Shown: positions 1 through 13,215 of the stretch, piece after piece
Numbering within the stretch: position 1 is the stretch's first letter
Layout of the letters: every line of letters starts with the position of its first letter
Assembly: GCA_030770535.1 (NCBI GenBank)
Contig: JASVEC010000022.1
Location: forward strand, 806,001 to 870,000
DNA length: 64,000 nucleotides
Direction: 5' to 3'
Source: Batkoa obscura
Lineage: Eukaryota; Entomophthoromycota; Entomophthoromycetes; Entomophthorales; Batkoaceae
The notes under the pieces: model-generated
The model's input: the letters and a program-made list of their open reading frames with translations, nothing else
Databases searched by the model: none
Told to the model about the DNA's origin: nothing
Program-made: the position numbers and the translations under genes

Positions 1-1068
<1,068 letters not shown>

Positions 1069-2630
1069 AATAATAAAAAACTTTTAAAAGCACAAGGGAG
1101 GTTATTTTCGTTTTATACTTATTCCCTGACTTTTGATTTTAATTTAAACTTCATTTTAAATTTTCGATTCGATCCAAACGTTCTTTAAGTTGAGCTTGTA
1201 TGATATTTATTAATTATTAGCTAATTAAGATTCATGATAAAGAATAGTTTTGAAAAGGCCAAATTTAGTAATCCATCTGCCAACTTCCTTATCAAGGAAT
1301 CATTTTAAAAAAAACACCCTCACTACCCCTTTACATCCAATTATTTGCTTACTTCATCTTTTTTACTTATTATTTACTCTTTAAGATAATTAATGATACC
1401 TCGTGGCTTTTAGTTCTTTTTTATAAAATAATTTTATGAATTTTGGGTGTTTAAAAACTGATTAATTTTAATAACTTTCTAGTTAATTTAAACTTGATTC
1501 TCTAGCGGAGACCTTGCGGATATTGATATTGTTGTAACGATAAATGAAAGATTAAAATGATGTTTCATAAGAGCAACACTTAAATCTTGAGTGAGTACTT
1601 TTTAAGAAGATTTTTTTAAATTTACTTGATTAATCATATGTAAATTTTTAAGTAGAAAATGTCGTACTTTCAAAGCTACAAAATTATTAGAATTCCTTGG
1701 TATGATTTTTTAATCTGTCCATTTTTTCAATTCAAAATTTAAAAAAAATACTAGTTGAGATATAAAATAAAAGAACATTTCTATCCACTTTATCGTAAAA
1801 TTAACTAAAAGCCTGTACTGTTCTCATGATAACTGTACTCGAAAAATTTCCAATTTTTTCAAAACTAGATTTGAATTAACCCATTAAATATGACTTAACT
1901 TTTAAATTTATGGCTGCCCTTTACTATAGCCACATTAAGGTATCTCAATCAATAAATTAACTTAAAAATAACTGATAGTTAGTATTAGTTTTTGGTTTAT
2001 TTTATTATTATTCAATATATTATAATATCGAATAGCTATTTTTTTACATAAATTTTGGCTCTTTACTTAAGCTATATATAAATATACATCACAACAGTTA
2101 ATGTTTTAGTTTTCCAGTATTCTTTAGCATTATTTATATTAATAAAAGTTCAATTTTATCAGCATTTAATCATTTCCTAAAACTTGATATCATTGGTTGA
2201 ATAATGTTAGTGTGTTAGAAATTAAATTCAAATAAAAAGTTAATGAACTCTATGTTTAATACTTTATGGTCAAGTTGTAAAATGTTTCAACTCAACCAAT
2301 GAAATCACTTTGATTGATTATTAATGAAAAAAAGAAGGGATAAACTTTAATCGAATATTAATAAAAATTATGATGTGGAGAAAAGATCGCTTTTCTGATC
2401 AATGTAATAGTTGATATGCTTTAAAACAAAACAAATTTTGTTATATTTCATTATATGATACAGTATAATTGTTACTTTTTTACATAATGATTTTGACTAA
2501 AGCAAATTTATAATATCTTTTTATAAACTATCATAAATATTAAATAATAAGAAACAATGAAATCCATATTTTTTATCTATTGTATATTTTTCTATCTATT
2601 TATTACTTACTTATTACTTTCTTATAAATA
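1069..2630. other. AT-rich spacer
   Basis: This is intergenic sequence between gmd and the 3' end of mrm1. No convincing gene was found. Two short minus-strand stretches have protein-like composition (around 1228-1302, reading KEVGRWITKFGLFKTILY, and around 1155-1205, reading QAQLKERLDRIENLK), but no start codon or clean splice pair links them. Confidence 0.5.
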
Positions 2631-4341
2631 TTATCTACAATTTTGTAAATAAGATAAAATAATACCATTAGCTACTGAAACATTTAATGAATCAATTAAT
2701 CCTTGACCAAGTTTTGGTATATAAATTAATTCATCACATATGGATTGTATATTACTACTAATACCATTACCTAATTGAAAATGTTAATTGTTATATAACT
2801 AAATGAATAAGACGAATTATTTTTTGAGCCTTTTTGCAATGATTTTGAAATAAGGAATTGAAAAATAGCAAAGTAATTTAAGGTGAAATGATAGAATCAG
2901 AATCTTTCTAAACTGATATAAAAAAATAAGTTCAATTTCATAATAAATTGAATAAATATGTACGAATTAATTGTTCAAAAGCTTGGTTTCTCGTTAAAAT
3001 CCAATGTTATCTTTCACTAAAAAAGTAACATTGTCTTTTAAATATCATATCGAAAAATCCTTGGATCAAACCTTTTCCCTTTACTCACCAAAGCTACTTT
3101 GTCATTCCCTTATCTAAAATTATGCTTACAAACCCTTTCCCTTCCTTTATAAAAGAAAACCTTAAAGACTTACCTTCGGATCCCAACACCAACATCGTAG
3201 GTTTCTTAAAATTTCCTTTGTCCATTTCAAATAAACTATGACTATTATTTGATAAACAAGTACCAACGATTGACCAATGATTCTTTTTACATTCATTTAA
3301 AAATTTGACTAAATTTCTACTTAAATAAGGTAAATTATATTCCAAAGTACCAGAGCTACATTTGTGTACTGTTGGATTAGGTTTGCAACTTTAAAAATAA
3401 AAGTTAATTAAAGGAATATTACGATAATTAAATTTTGTTTATTTTTGAAATTATTATGAAAAAATAAAAATAAATAGTACCTATCATCCTGACTTATTAC
3501 TATACCACTAATATTAAAAAAACTAGCTGATCTAATAATTAAAATAGTTGATTTTATTAAATTCTATATCTATTGATTGATTATTTCTTATTACCTTATA
3601 ATAGCTCCCAAATTGTGTGGGTCATAAACTCTATCTAAAACTAGCCATAAAGGTCTTTGATTTTCGTTCTTTGTTAATGTTGTTTGTTTTAAGTCAATGG
3701 TATAACTGAAATAATAAAACAAAATAATAAAATATTAGTAAAATGAATTGTTATCATTTATAGCAAATTACCTATTATTTATCTCAACCTTACTCAACCC
3801 TTTTATGTTATTTAATTCTAATTTTTCACAATAAGCTATTATGCCCTAAAATCAAAATTCTATTACTAATGAAACTTACAATACAATTCATAAAAGTCTC
3901 ATTTACCTGTGTTGGTACTTCTTTAATCATTTGATTCATTTCATTTCTAGAACTTTCAATAACTCTAACTCTTTTTTTTTCACAAAATTCTCGAATCTCT
4001 TCTCTTTTATTCCTTCAAAGTAAACTTTTATTATTATTATTATTATATGATTTTAGTGCTTTATGTTATATGTCATTGTTTTGTAACGAAGAGAATATTT
4101 GATAGCTTACTCAGTTTCTAATACTTGTTTCTTTTTTCGGATTGTTGTTGGTTCTGACTTTAATAAATAAACTTTGGATACATGTCTTTTAGAATTTGAT
4201 ATGGCAGAGATGACCGAATTATAACCGTAAAGGTATTCTATTTTATCATCAAAATGAAATTAATTAGCTGTTATTATATTATTATCCTATACTACCATAA
4301 TTTAAATTGAGTTTATTTAGCAACCTTAAATTCTTGAACAT
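2631..4341 (-). CDS. mrm1: Mitochondrial 21S rRNA 2'-O-ribose methyltransferase, SpoU/TrmH family
   Basis: This is a predicted SAM-dependent 2'-O-methyltransferase that modifies a guanosine of the mitochondrial large-subunit rRNA. The gene is multi-exon on the minus strand. The N-terminal RNA-binding block reads YLYGYNSVISAISNSKR, followed by LVLDRVYDPHNLGAIIRSA (motif 1), NPTVHKCSSGTLE, VLGSEGNGI (motif 2, rebuilt across an intron) and LIDSLNVSVANGIILSYL (motif 3 with the conserved SLNVS). The start I prefer is the ATG at 4341: exon MFKNLRLLNKLNLNY then an intron with a GTAGTA donor, joining in frame to EYLYGYN. The result is a basic, presequence-like N-terminus, which fits mitochondrial import. 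Without that exon no start codon is in frame. The last intron (2771-3173) is about 403 nt, far longer than its neighbours. The 128 bp to the next gene is a shared divergent promoter region. Confidence 0.85.
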
Positions 4342-4469
4342 TTTTTTAAAAAACTATAAAAAGATCAAATCACGCTTAAACTTTAAGCCACAAGACTTGA
4401 AACCTAAACTCAAAAAAAAAATCCAAACCTTAGTATTTTTTACACTTTTACTTTATTTTTTTAAACTTT
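4342..4469. promoter_or_regulatory. Short divergent intergenic region, mrm1 / ABCG
   Basis: Only 128 bp separate the start codons of the minus-strand mrm1 and the plus-strand ABC transporter, so both promoters must lie here or inside the 5' ends. The sequence is AT-rich with runs of A and T. No specific factor site can be named. Confidence 0.4.
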
Positions 4470-7400
4470 ATGACCCCATATCAATTCTTAATTTATATAC
4501 AATTCCTTTTACTCACTGTCACTTCCACTCAATCTCAAACTCATCTATCAACTTCTACCTCACCTTTATTAACTTCCATTGAGGATAAATGTCCCCCATG
4601 TTTCAATTGTATGTTAACTGATTTCAAGTGTTATAATTACGGTGTATGCAATCCTAATAATGGATTATGTTCCTGCCCCATTGGTTTTGATGGCCAAGAT
4701 TGCACCCTACCATTATGCGGTGCCCTTACCGATGGTGAAGAACGAAAAGGACGAGAAGGTAATTCTTCCTGCGACTGTAAACCAGGGTGGAAAGGAATTA
4801 ATTGTAATTTATGTAATGAAGATAAAGTATGTGATTTAATGGTGCCACAAGGATTAAACGGTACTTGTTATAAAGGTGGTATTGTGGTCAAAGAAAATCA
4901 TCAAGTTTGTAAGGTAACGAATGAAAAAATAGTCGAAATGTTAGGAAGTAAAAAGGCAATGGTGACCAAATCTTGTAATAGAAAAAAAGAGTCGTGTAAC
5001 TTTCAGTTTTGGACGGATGAAAAAGAGTCTTTTGATTGTAAGTTTGAACAATGTCAATTTGAAGTCGAAGGAGAAGAAGGACAACAAAGTAGAGTTACAG
5101 GTTGTAAAAAGATAATGTGTGAATGTATACCTGGAAAGTTTTTATGTGGAGAAAATGGGAGTATTGATATTTCGGATTTTTTGAGTCAGAAAATTAAAGG
5201 ACCGGGTAAATTTAATTGTGATATAAACAATAAATGTAGATTTGAAGGTAATATTAATTTTAATACTGATATTGTTATTTTATTTTTATCTTATTTCTGT
5301 TTTAGAACCAGAAATGAACAATTTAATTCTAAGTATATTTGGGGATGATTATATATCATTAGAATGTGAGTCATCCGAATGTATTCATTATTCAGAATTA
5401 CCTGGATTAAAAGTAAGTTATAATAATTAAACAAAATAACAATATATAATAATAGACAAATCATAATAGAAACCAATTAAAGAAGTAAATCGACTATTTA
5501 TAAAATTAGCAGTGTGTAGTATAATAATATTCATGATATTATTAATAATATCCTTTTATTATTTTTCTAAAAAAAAAGTAGACAATGATTATATGCCAAT
5601 TGACTGGGATGATGAATCGGGTAAATTAATGGCTCATCATGTACCTACTACTTTATCATTTAAAGATATTTGTTATCAAATTGGTACTTATTATTTAATA
5701 ACAGCATCATAATTATACTAATATTTTATCATTTTATCATTTATAGATGATAAAGATATTTTAAATAATGTTCATGGTATTGCTAAACCTGGTCAAGTCA
5801 TGGCTATTATGGGGGCATCAGGTAAATTTATTAAAAAATAAACCTTATTAAATAAAATGAATAATAAATCAATTCAGGTGCAGGAAAGAGTACATTTTTA
5901 GATATTTTAGCTCGACGAAATAAAAGCGGTAGTATATCCGGGGAAATTTGTATCAACGGTCAGATTTTAAGCAATAAAAAATTCCGCAAAATTGTTGGAT
6001 TTGTCGATCAAGAAGATATACTAATGCCCACATTAACGGTTTATGAAACCATATTAAATTCTGCCTTATTAAGATTACCACGTGATATGTCTTTACAAGC
6101 CAAAAAATTAAGGGTACTAGAATGTATGAAAGAATTAAAAATATTGAAAATTAAAGATAATAAAATTGGAAATAGTGAAATACGAGGTATTTCAGGAGGT
6201 GAAAAAAGAAGAGTATCAATTGCTTGTGAAATGGTAACATCACCATCCATATTATTTTTAGATGAACCCACTTCTGGTTTAGACGCTTATAATGCTCAAA
6301 ATGTAATTGAATGTTTAGCTTCATTGGCTAAGAACTATCAAAGAACTATTTTATTTACAATTCATCAACCAAGATCAAATATTTATTCTTTATTTGATCA
6401 ACTGATTTTATTGGCTGATGGTTGGTTAGTTTATTCGGGTCATGCTCAATTAGCAGTAGAACATTTTAATAAGTTGGGCTATCACTGTCCATTAGGTTAT
6501 AACATTGCTGATTTTATTATTGATATTACACAAGACAATAATATTAACAAAAATAATAATAACAATAATAATATAACTAATAATGATGGTGATGATGAGT
6601 ATGAAGAATATGAAGATTATAATGATAACGAGTATGAAAATTATAATGATAATGAATATGAAGATAATAATAATAATAATTATGAAAGTAACAACAACCC
6701 ATGGTCACATAATCCAGCTAGTAGTCCAGGATTAGAACTACAAGGACCCATCTCCCCAATCAATCATAATCAACCATATTTACTCGATGGAGGTATGCGT
6801 AAAGTATTGGCTGTATTAGTATTGGGATTTAAAAAATCCATTATGTCTAAAATATTACATGAAGAATTGGAAGAATTTCATGACAATAATCGACATGATA
6901 CAATATCTATAAGTTCAGCAATGCCAATCACTTATAAAAAATCAAGTTTTTTAATGCAATTTATGATATTAAGTAAAAGAACATTTAAAAATCTTTATAG
7001 AGACCCATTATTAATGTTAACTAATTATACAATTAGTATTGTATTGGCTGGTAAATAGAAATTATATTTTTTAGTAATAATGTAATACTTAATTTTATAT
7101 TAATATTAGGTTTATGTGGCTCTTTATATTATCAAGTAAGTGATGATATCCCTGGATTTCAAAATCGAATGGGATTATTCTTTTTCATGTGTGCATTATT
7201 TGGTTTTTCATGTTTAACATCGATTCAAGTATTTCAAACAGAAAGAATTTTATTTATGAGAGAAAGGGCCAATGGTTATTATCTCCCAATTACTTATTTT
7301 TTATCCAAGATATTATTTGATATTTTGCCACTAAGATTTATACCTCCTTTAATTATGGGGGTTATTATTTATCCCATGGTTGGTTTAAATCCAGGAATGA

Positions 7401-7837
7401 TTCATTTTGCATTGTTTCTGCTCACTTTAGTATTATTTAATTTAACTTGTGCAGCTATTTGTTTATGTATTAGTATTTTTATACCAAGTATATCCCTAGC
7501 TAATTTAATTTGTTCACTTATAATGTTATTTTCAATGTTATTTTCAGGTTTATTTTTAAATGCAGTAACAATACCACCAATCTTGAATTTTTTGAAATAT
7601 TTATCAGTATTTCACTATGCACTAGAAAGCCTTTTAGTTAATGAAATGCGATTTATGCAATTAAAAGATCGAAAATTTGGTTATGATATTGATATACCAG
7701 CAGCAACCATTCTATCCACATTTGGATTTGATGCATCTAAGTTTTGGTTTAATACAACTATGCTTGGTGTTATTGGTGCGGGTACCTTGATTTTAGCTTA
7801 TATTGGATTACATTTTTTTTGCAAGGAGAAAAGATAA
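4470..7837 (+). CDS. ABCG (White-subfamily) ABC transporter, ADP1-like, with Cys-rich ectodomain
   Basis: This is a half-size ABC transporter with NBD before TMD, like yeast Adp1. The N-terminal hydrophobic stretch ([17 protein letters not shown]) looks like a signal peptide. A cysteine-rich luminal or extracellular region with an EGF-like module ([20 protein letters not shown]) follows, then a membrane segment ([15 protein letters not shown]). The NBD has Walker A GASGAGKST, interrupted by an intron after GAS, signature ISGGEKRR, Walker [12 protein letters not shown] and switch His in TIHQPR. A long Asn/Asp/Glu-rich linker (about 6520-6700) leads to the six-helix ABC2 membrane domain, which ends in a short basic tail. 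Introns include 5248-5305 and those splitting the Walker A motif and the membrane domain (near 7050-7110). Joining across them keeps one frame to the TAA at 7837. The substrate of this group is unknown; location is probably ER or vacuolar membrane by analogy. Confidence 0.9.
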
Positions 7838-8593
7838 TAATATAAGGAAGGAGTAGTAGCTTCTTTAATAAATTGAAAGTTGTTTTTTTTAATATGAGAT
7901 TTAATTTGATTGCATGGGTTTAAATTTTGAATTTTTTTAAATGTATTTGTTTATTTCTGGTGATAGAATGAGAGGGATGGGAATTAGTTTTTATATTTAT
8001 TTATAATGAAAGAAAAAGAATGAAGTCGAAAGAATTATTGCACATAGTAAAAAAAAGTAAATTTATTTGTAAGAATATTTAGTTGAAGATATTGAATCAA
8101 TAAGTGAATAAAATGAAGTATATCAATATTTAATAAAATGGAAAGGACATTCAGATGTTGATAATACTTGGGAAAACGAGGTTAGTCTGTAAGTTGAAAA
8201 AGAAAATCAGTATCATAAAAAAGAAAGTCAAAGGAAAAAAGTAGATTATTAAAAAAGTAATTAGTATTAAAAAAACAAACCATTATTATTAAGTTTATTT
8301 AACTTGGTAAGTAAAAGAAATAAGTTTTTATTAAGAAATTTTTCATGTTGTCACTTAAGTTTAATAATGAAAGAAATATATTTATATTAAAGAAAGTTAG
8401 GGAGATAGCCTGTTTAAAAGTAATTTAAATTTTGTTTATTACAATTGTTGATTATTGATTGTTTATTTTTATGTTATTAGTTATTTCAATTTTGTGAGTT
8501 TAATCTAGATATTCAAATTAAAGGTATAATATAATAATGTTACATATAAAGGTAAATATACAGTATAAAAAATAAAATATTATTTTATTTTAT
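7838..8593. other. Convergent spacer between ABCG and NIPA genes
   Basis: This AT-rich sequence lies between two genes that converge on it. Apart from the chromodomain-like remnant in its middle I see no coding or structural signal. Confidence 0.5.
8068..8190 (+). mobile_element. Decayed chromodomain-like fragment, probably from a Ty3/gypsy chromovirus-type retroelement
   Basis: The plus strand carries words typical of a chromodomain, notably YLIKWKGHSDVDNTWENE, preceded by a VEDI block. Chromodomains of this kind occur at the end of integrase in chromovirus-type LTR retroelements, and also in HP1-like proteins. The piece is isolated and clearly broken, with no neighbouring integrase, reverse transcriptase or terminal repeat found. 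I read it as an old remnant; the family is inferred from the domain alone. Confidence 0.45.
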
Positions 8594-9868
8594 TTATTTA
8601 TTTGAATTATTAGAAGTAGATAAAAGCAAAGGGGAAGTTTCATCTATTGAATTATTATCTTCTAAATTATCTTTTTTTTTAAATATAATGTCTAATTGTT
8701 TAGCAAAAGATAAATTTATACTAGTATTTGTACTATTATAAGGAGGAGTGGTATCACCTGCAGTTAAAATGACAAATTCATTATCACTATCATTATCGGT
8801 ATTAATTATAGTATTGTTATCTAAAGATAAACCAGTTTGTTCTTTTGTTTTTGGACGAAAAGACAATAAAGCTACCCCAAAACATAAAATTAAAGTACCA
8901 AATAAAACTAATAAAAAATTAGATATTGGTAATAAAGACCATTGATTATAATAAATTAACCCATTAAATAAACAAGAAATATTATACAATATAAAATTAA
9001 TAGGCATTAATATTAAGATATCACAATATTGCAACCCTCGATTTAAATAATATAATTGTAACAAAGCTGTAAATATTAGTAAAAATACAATTATCCATGC
9101 TAACGGTTGATCAAATTGATTCTGTTTGTTTATGAAAGTCAATACTAATAATTCAATCCCACTTTTAGCAAATAATATCCCTTGAGTTGATATTAAAATT
9201 GAACAAGCTCCATATAATAAACCAATAAGTAATTTATTATTAAATAAACTTAACTTTTTAAATGGTAACTGTAAACTTAAATCATTATTATTATTACTAA
9301 TATACTTCTTCAACTTATATTCATTGAAATGATTGAATATCAACAATCCAATAATTAATGCTTCCTGTAAACTGAAATAAACAATAAATGGTATTCTTTG
9401 ATATAATATCATTAATTCTTCTAAACTACGTTCATGCTCAGGTATAATACCAAATAATCCTATAATGATAGCCCCTATTAATATAATAAATGTGCCTAAT
9501 AGAGTAATCCAAGATACTGGGTCACCTAATATAACAATAGCACAAAAAGTATTACAAATTAAACCAAAAGCACCAATGGGAGCTAACAAAGTAACTGGTA
9601 AAGACCCAATAGAAAATATAGACCCTGTTAAACTACTTAATAAATATAATAAAAACCCAATTTTCCATAGATGTAAATTGAGAAATGTGAAAAGTTTAGA
9701 TTTGAAAGTTACTGGATGGACAGTAACAGGATTATTTAATTTAATTTGTTGTTTCACTAACTCTTGATTTAAAAAACTTTTTTTTTGTAATGTAAGACCT
9801 AAACTTGCTAATAAGGTAGCTACTAAGGTTACCGTTATACCCACTATTACTTCAACTAAAGAACCCAT
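8594..9868 (-). CDS. NIPA-like magnesium transporter (DUF803 family membrane protein)
   Basis: This is a single-exon protein of 424 residues with about nine hydrophobic helices. The N-terminal block (VEVIVGITVTLVATLLASLG, followed by TLQKKS) and the GSIFSIGSLPVTLLAPIGAF and GDPVSWITLLGTFIILIGA stretches match the NIPA/DUF803 branch of the drug/metabolite transporter superfamily. Characterised animal and plant members transport Mg2+ or other divalent cations at the plasma membrane or endosomes. A polar loop lies in the middle, and the last ~90 residues are a hydrophilic Ser/Asn/Asp-rich cytosolic tail, as in fungal homologues. The start at 9868 places the first helix directly after MGS. The substrate is inferred from family, not seen. 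Confidence 0.8.
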   Translation of the reverse strand: MGSLVEVIVGITVTLVATLLASLGLTLQKKSFLNQELVKQQIKLNNPVTVHPVTFKSKLFTFLNLHLWKIGFLLYLLSSLTGSIFSIGSLPVTLLAPIGAFGLICNTFCAIVILGDPVSWITLLGTFIILIGAIIIGLFGIIPEHERSLEELMILYQRIPFIVYFSLQEALIIGLLIFNHFNEYKLKKYISNNNNDLSLQLPFKKLSLFNNKLLIGLLYGACSILISTQGILFAKSGIELLVLTFINKQNQFDQPLAWIIVFLLIFTALLQLYYLNRGLQYCDILILMPINFILYNISCLFNGLIYYNQWSLLPISNFLLVLFGTLILCFGVALLSFRPKTKEQTGLSLDNNTIINTDNDSDNEFVILTAGDTTPPYNSTNTSINLSFAKQLDIIFKKKDNLEDNNSIDETSPLLLSTSNNSNK

Positions 9869-11674
9869 GACTTCCTATGAATTGTGGCGTTTTGAAGTTT
9901 ATAAAAAGATTAAGGGAAGATATAGGGAGAGTTGGTTATTAAAATCTAATTAAAATGGCAAGTATTGAATTTTTATCAGCTTGAATCAAAGCTGGAAAGT
10001 TTATAGAAATAAAAAAAGTATACAAAATTAAAATATAATAATGAAAAAAATATATAAATAAACAAGGCTAACTTTTTCTAATTTCAATTAATTTCTCCTC
10101 CTCATTTTTTTAACTGATCAGTCCATTTTTATTTTCATTATTAGTGTTACAGTTAATACAATTCTTTTGTAAAAACTTTAGTTGATCATTTATCAATAAA
10201 TTCTATGCTAAAATTTAGTCAAAATTTAAACATTAGGCTTTAAACGAATTAATTAAGCAGTTAACTTTACTGTAAAAATCAACACAAATTATTTCGTAAA
10301 AGAACTGGAATGGTCATACTTATAGTCCTTCTTTATTGGCTTAAATCAATTCCCTTTTTCATTGCTAATTTGTAATTCTTATCATTTTTTCCGCTTAAAC
10401 TTTAACTTTTATTATGCTTTCCCTTCCTTGGCTTACTCATTTTATTCTAGAAAATATTAAAATGATTAGTTAGATTAATAAAATTATAATTTTGTTAAAA
10501 AATAATTCAAGTTAAAGTTGGTACTGAGTTAATTATTAAAGATAAAAAGTTGGAACACTAATGCTTATTTTATATAAGAGTTAATAAATTAATATTATTA
10601 CTTTAAAATAAAAAAATTATTTTCATTTATACATTAAAGATTATTAAAATTCAAATTCGTAGTAAACATTCTAAAAAAAGTCAAAATAATAAAATATTAA
10701 TAAACTCTGCCATTTTTGCTTGATTTTAATTCCAAGTTTGATAGTTTAATTAGTGCCAAAATAATTAAAAATAAAATAAAATAAAACGTAAACAGCTTGA
10801 TTTTAAATAACAATTCCTTTTTTAATTTGATAATCTTGCAATTAACTTGAGAATCTAAATAAGAAAGCCAAAACCAAACTAATAAAATGCGATTTCCATC
10901 ATTAAAAATGTTATATGAAATTATCACCTGTCAGTCAAATTAATAATAAAATACATTTGAACTGATATTTACTTTTTTGACAATAATTCTGAATCATTTA
11001 AATATTTAAATGACCTTAATATTATATAATAAAATAAAAGGTACATGAGGTTTGAGTAGAAGATTTGAAAATTTAAATGAAAGAGGATTTCATTTTAAAT
11101 ATTTAATAAAAGAATAAGCTAGTAATTAAATTAAAAGTATAAATGCAAAGGTTTTATTACCTATTTTTTAAAAGAGACATTATAAAAAAACTATAATAAT
11201 ATAAATAAATCAGCTTATGATTAATAAAGTTAATAAAGTTAATAAAGTTAGTAAAGAATTTGGAAAATTAAAAAAAGTAAAAAGCTTTATTATATCAAAC
11301 CCTAATTTTATATGCTGCTATAAAATATTGTTTTATTAGCTTTATAATTGATTATATTGTAATGATTACTTAAATTAATTAAAAGAGTAATTGTATTTCT
11401 ATGATTAAATTAACTATAATTTGTATAATAAATTTAATTAGACTTTGATAATTTTGATAAAATTTGATACTTTTTTAATTTGTATAATTAATTCAACATT
11501 TTTATACTAAATAATTTAAAATATAAGATTGGGAAATTGTATTATTAATCAATTGAAATGACATTTTATATTAATATACTATTGATTTTTAACTAGTTGA
11601 AACTATTATAAGTTCTGAAAGATAAAGAATATAAGAATGATGAATTTTTATTATAGTTATTAAATATAAATATT

Positions 11675-11773
11675 GGGGATGTATTTTTGTATTTAAGAAT
11701 TTTACTAACAATTTTTCCGTTCAGATAGTGCTTAAAAGATGGAAAAAGTAATGAAGCTAAAAAAAACATCCCC
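11675..11773 (+). repeat. MITE-like element, copy 1
   Basis: This 99 bp element starts GGGGATGTATTTTTG and ends AACATCCCC, so the ends are inverted repeats. Inside are a second inverted pair (TTTTTCC with GGAAAAA) and a near-palindromic TAGTGCTTAAAAG core. There is no coding capacity. The flanks are AT-rich with a possible 3 bp ATT duplication. Confidence 0.75.
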
Positions 11774-11922
11774 ATTAATAATAATCTCAAGTTAAAAAAA
11801 TTAAAGATTAATTTATATTTAAACTTTTATAAACTGAATTTTCAACTTTAAAATTTTAAACATCCAAAAAAAGTAATCATTTAAAGATAAACTGTTTTAG
11901 ATGTAAAATATACAACTTAAAT

Positions 11923-12021
11923 GGAGATGTATTTTGGTATTTAAGGGTCTTACTAATAACCTTTTCACTAAAATAATACTTAAAAGATGGAAAAAGTAAT
12001 GAGCCCAAAAAAAACATCCCC
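11923..12021 (+). repeat. MITE-like element, copy 2
   Basis: This 99 bp element is in the same orientation as copy 1 and only 150 bp away. The left end has drifted to GGAGATGT; the right end is intact (ACATCCCC). AAAT lies immediately on both sides, which may be a target-site duplication. Confidence 0.7.
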
Positions 12022-12847
12022 AAATATTGTTTATATATTTGACTAAATACTAAATATTAATGCTTAGCTAATAATATATTTAATTTAATATATTTGAATA
12101 ACTATATTACATAATGATGTTTTTGTTTTAAAAGTTCTACTGTGATTTATTGTTATATTTTATACTATTAAAAAATAAGCAGTAAAAAAAACATTTTTAT
12201 ACCTAATTTAGTTTAAAAGCTTAGTGATTTCTATTTAATTAGATTTTAGCAAAAACTGTGAATTGAGCACTGTGCTACAAAAAATTACTTTTTGCTTAAT
12301 TTTAAAACAACTCCTTTCCTCCATGTTGGGACGTTTTTCAATATTTGAAGATTTTACCAAAATTATGCTACATAGAAAGTAAAAAAATTGAAATGGAAAA
12401 TTTTATCTTTGATTTTAACCAAGCTTTTAAACTTATTCGCATATGTATAAATATATACATTTTAAAAAGCTATTGTTAGTTAAAAAGATTTTGAAGTAAA
12501 AATATAACTTTTTATTGTTTTATAAAGAAAATTGATAAAGAATCTAAAAAACAAGTAAACTCTAAGAACTTAAAATTAGTCAAAGTAATATTAGCTTCAA
12601 CAATGCTTATAACCAGAATTAAGCAAAATCCAAGAGTAGACTGTAAAACTAATTTACAAATTAAACATAATAGAGTTGATTTTTGTTACAAAGAATAAAA
12701 AGTATGTAAATCAATAATTGTGTAAGGTTTATATGTTTTTTAGAAAATTGCTAATAATTATATAATGTTATTTCTATTTATTTAATTTCAACTATAATTA
12801 CTATTAAAACAATTATGTTAGCTTTACCAATTTTCAAAGTACTATAT

Positions 12848-12943
12848 GAGTGTATTTTTTTAGTTTCATCACTTTTTCTATCTTTTGAGCACTGTTTAAG
12901 TGGAAAGCTTGTTAGTAAAATTCAAACGAAAAAATGCATCCCC
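12848..12943 (-). repeat. MITE-like element, copy 3 (diverged)
   Basis: This copy is about 96 bp, in the opposite orientation to copies 1 and 2. The left end is degraded (GAGTGTATTTTTTTAG), while the right end keeps GCATCCCC. The interior keeps the diagnostic CTATCTTTTGAGCACTG and TTAGTAAAATTC words. Confidence 0.6.
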
Positions 12944-13137
12944 ATGTATCTGTATTGTAAGAATCCTGTAGTGCAAATAAATTTAAAAAAATTGATTTGA
13001 ATGAAAGCTATAGCACTAGTTTGAGTGAGTAAAAGACGCTCTTGTAAATACTATCAATTTATTATATTATTATTGATAAAAACTTAAGAATGTGCCCTTT
13101 TATCTTTTCCACTATATAATTATTAGTAGTTTAACAT

Positions 13138-13203
13138 GGGGATGTTTTCGGATCGATAGGGCTTAAGTACAGAAAAATTAACAAAACCAAAAAAGATACT
13201 CGC
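13138..13203 (+). repeat. MITE-like element, copy 4 (internally shortened)
   Basis: The left terminus GGGGATGTTTTCGG and the internal words GGGCTTAAGTACAG and CAAAACCAAAAAA match the family, but about 30 bp of the interior is missing and the right end is degraded. It lies immediately before the transposase-like fragment at 13216; I infer no link. Confidence 0.45.
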
Positions 13204-13215
13204 ATTTGGTTTATT

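Noticed and set aside
1155-1305. Two short protein-like stretches on the minus strand between gmd and mrm1
   Set aside because: No start codon, no donor/acceptor pair joining them, and no recognisable family; kept only as a note in the spacer entry.
4307-4582. Plus-strand frame of 91 codons before the ABC transporter
   Set aside because: It overlaps the mrm1 first exon on the other strand and the transporter signal peptide in another frame; the transporter reading at 4470 has the signal peptide and conserved domains.
10697-10927. Minus-strand open frame of 76 codons rich in Leu, Ile, Lys
   Set aside because: Composition is what AT-rich noncoding DNA gives; no family resemblance, neighbours or splice partners.
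11593-11790. Short frames overlapping repeat copies 1, 3 and 6 that share a FK.YL.GKIVSKILK-like text
   Set aside because: The shared 'protein' is only the translated DNA of the MITE-like repeat; most copies have no start or are cut by stops, and no frame extends beyond the repeat.
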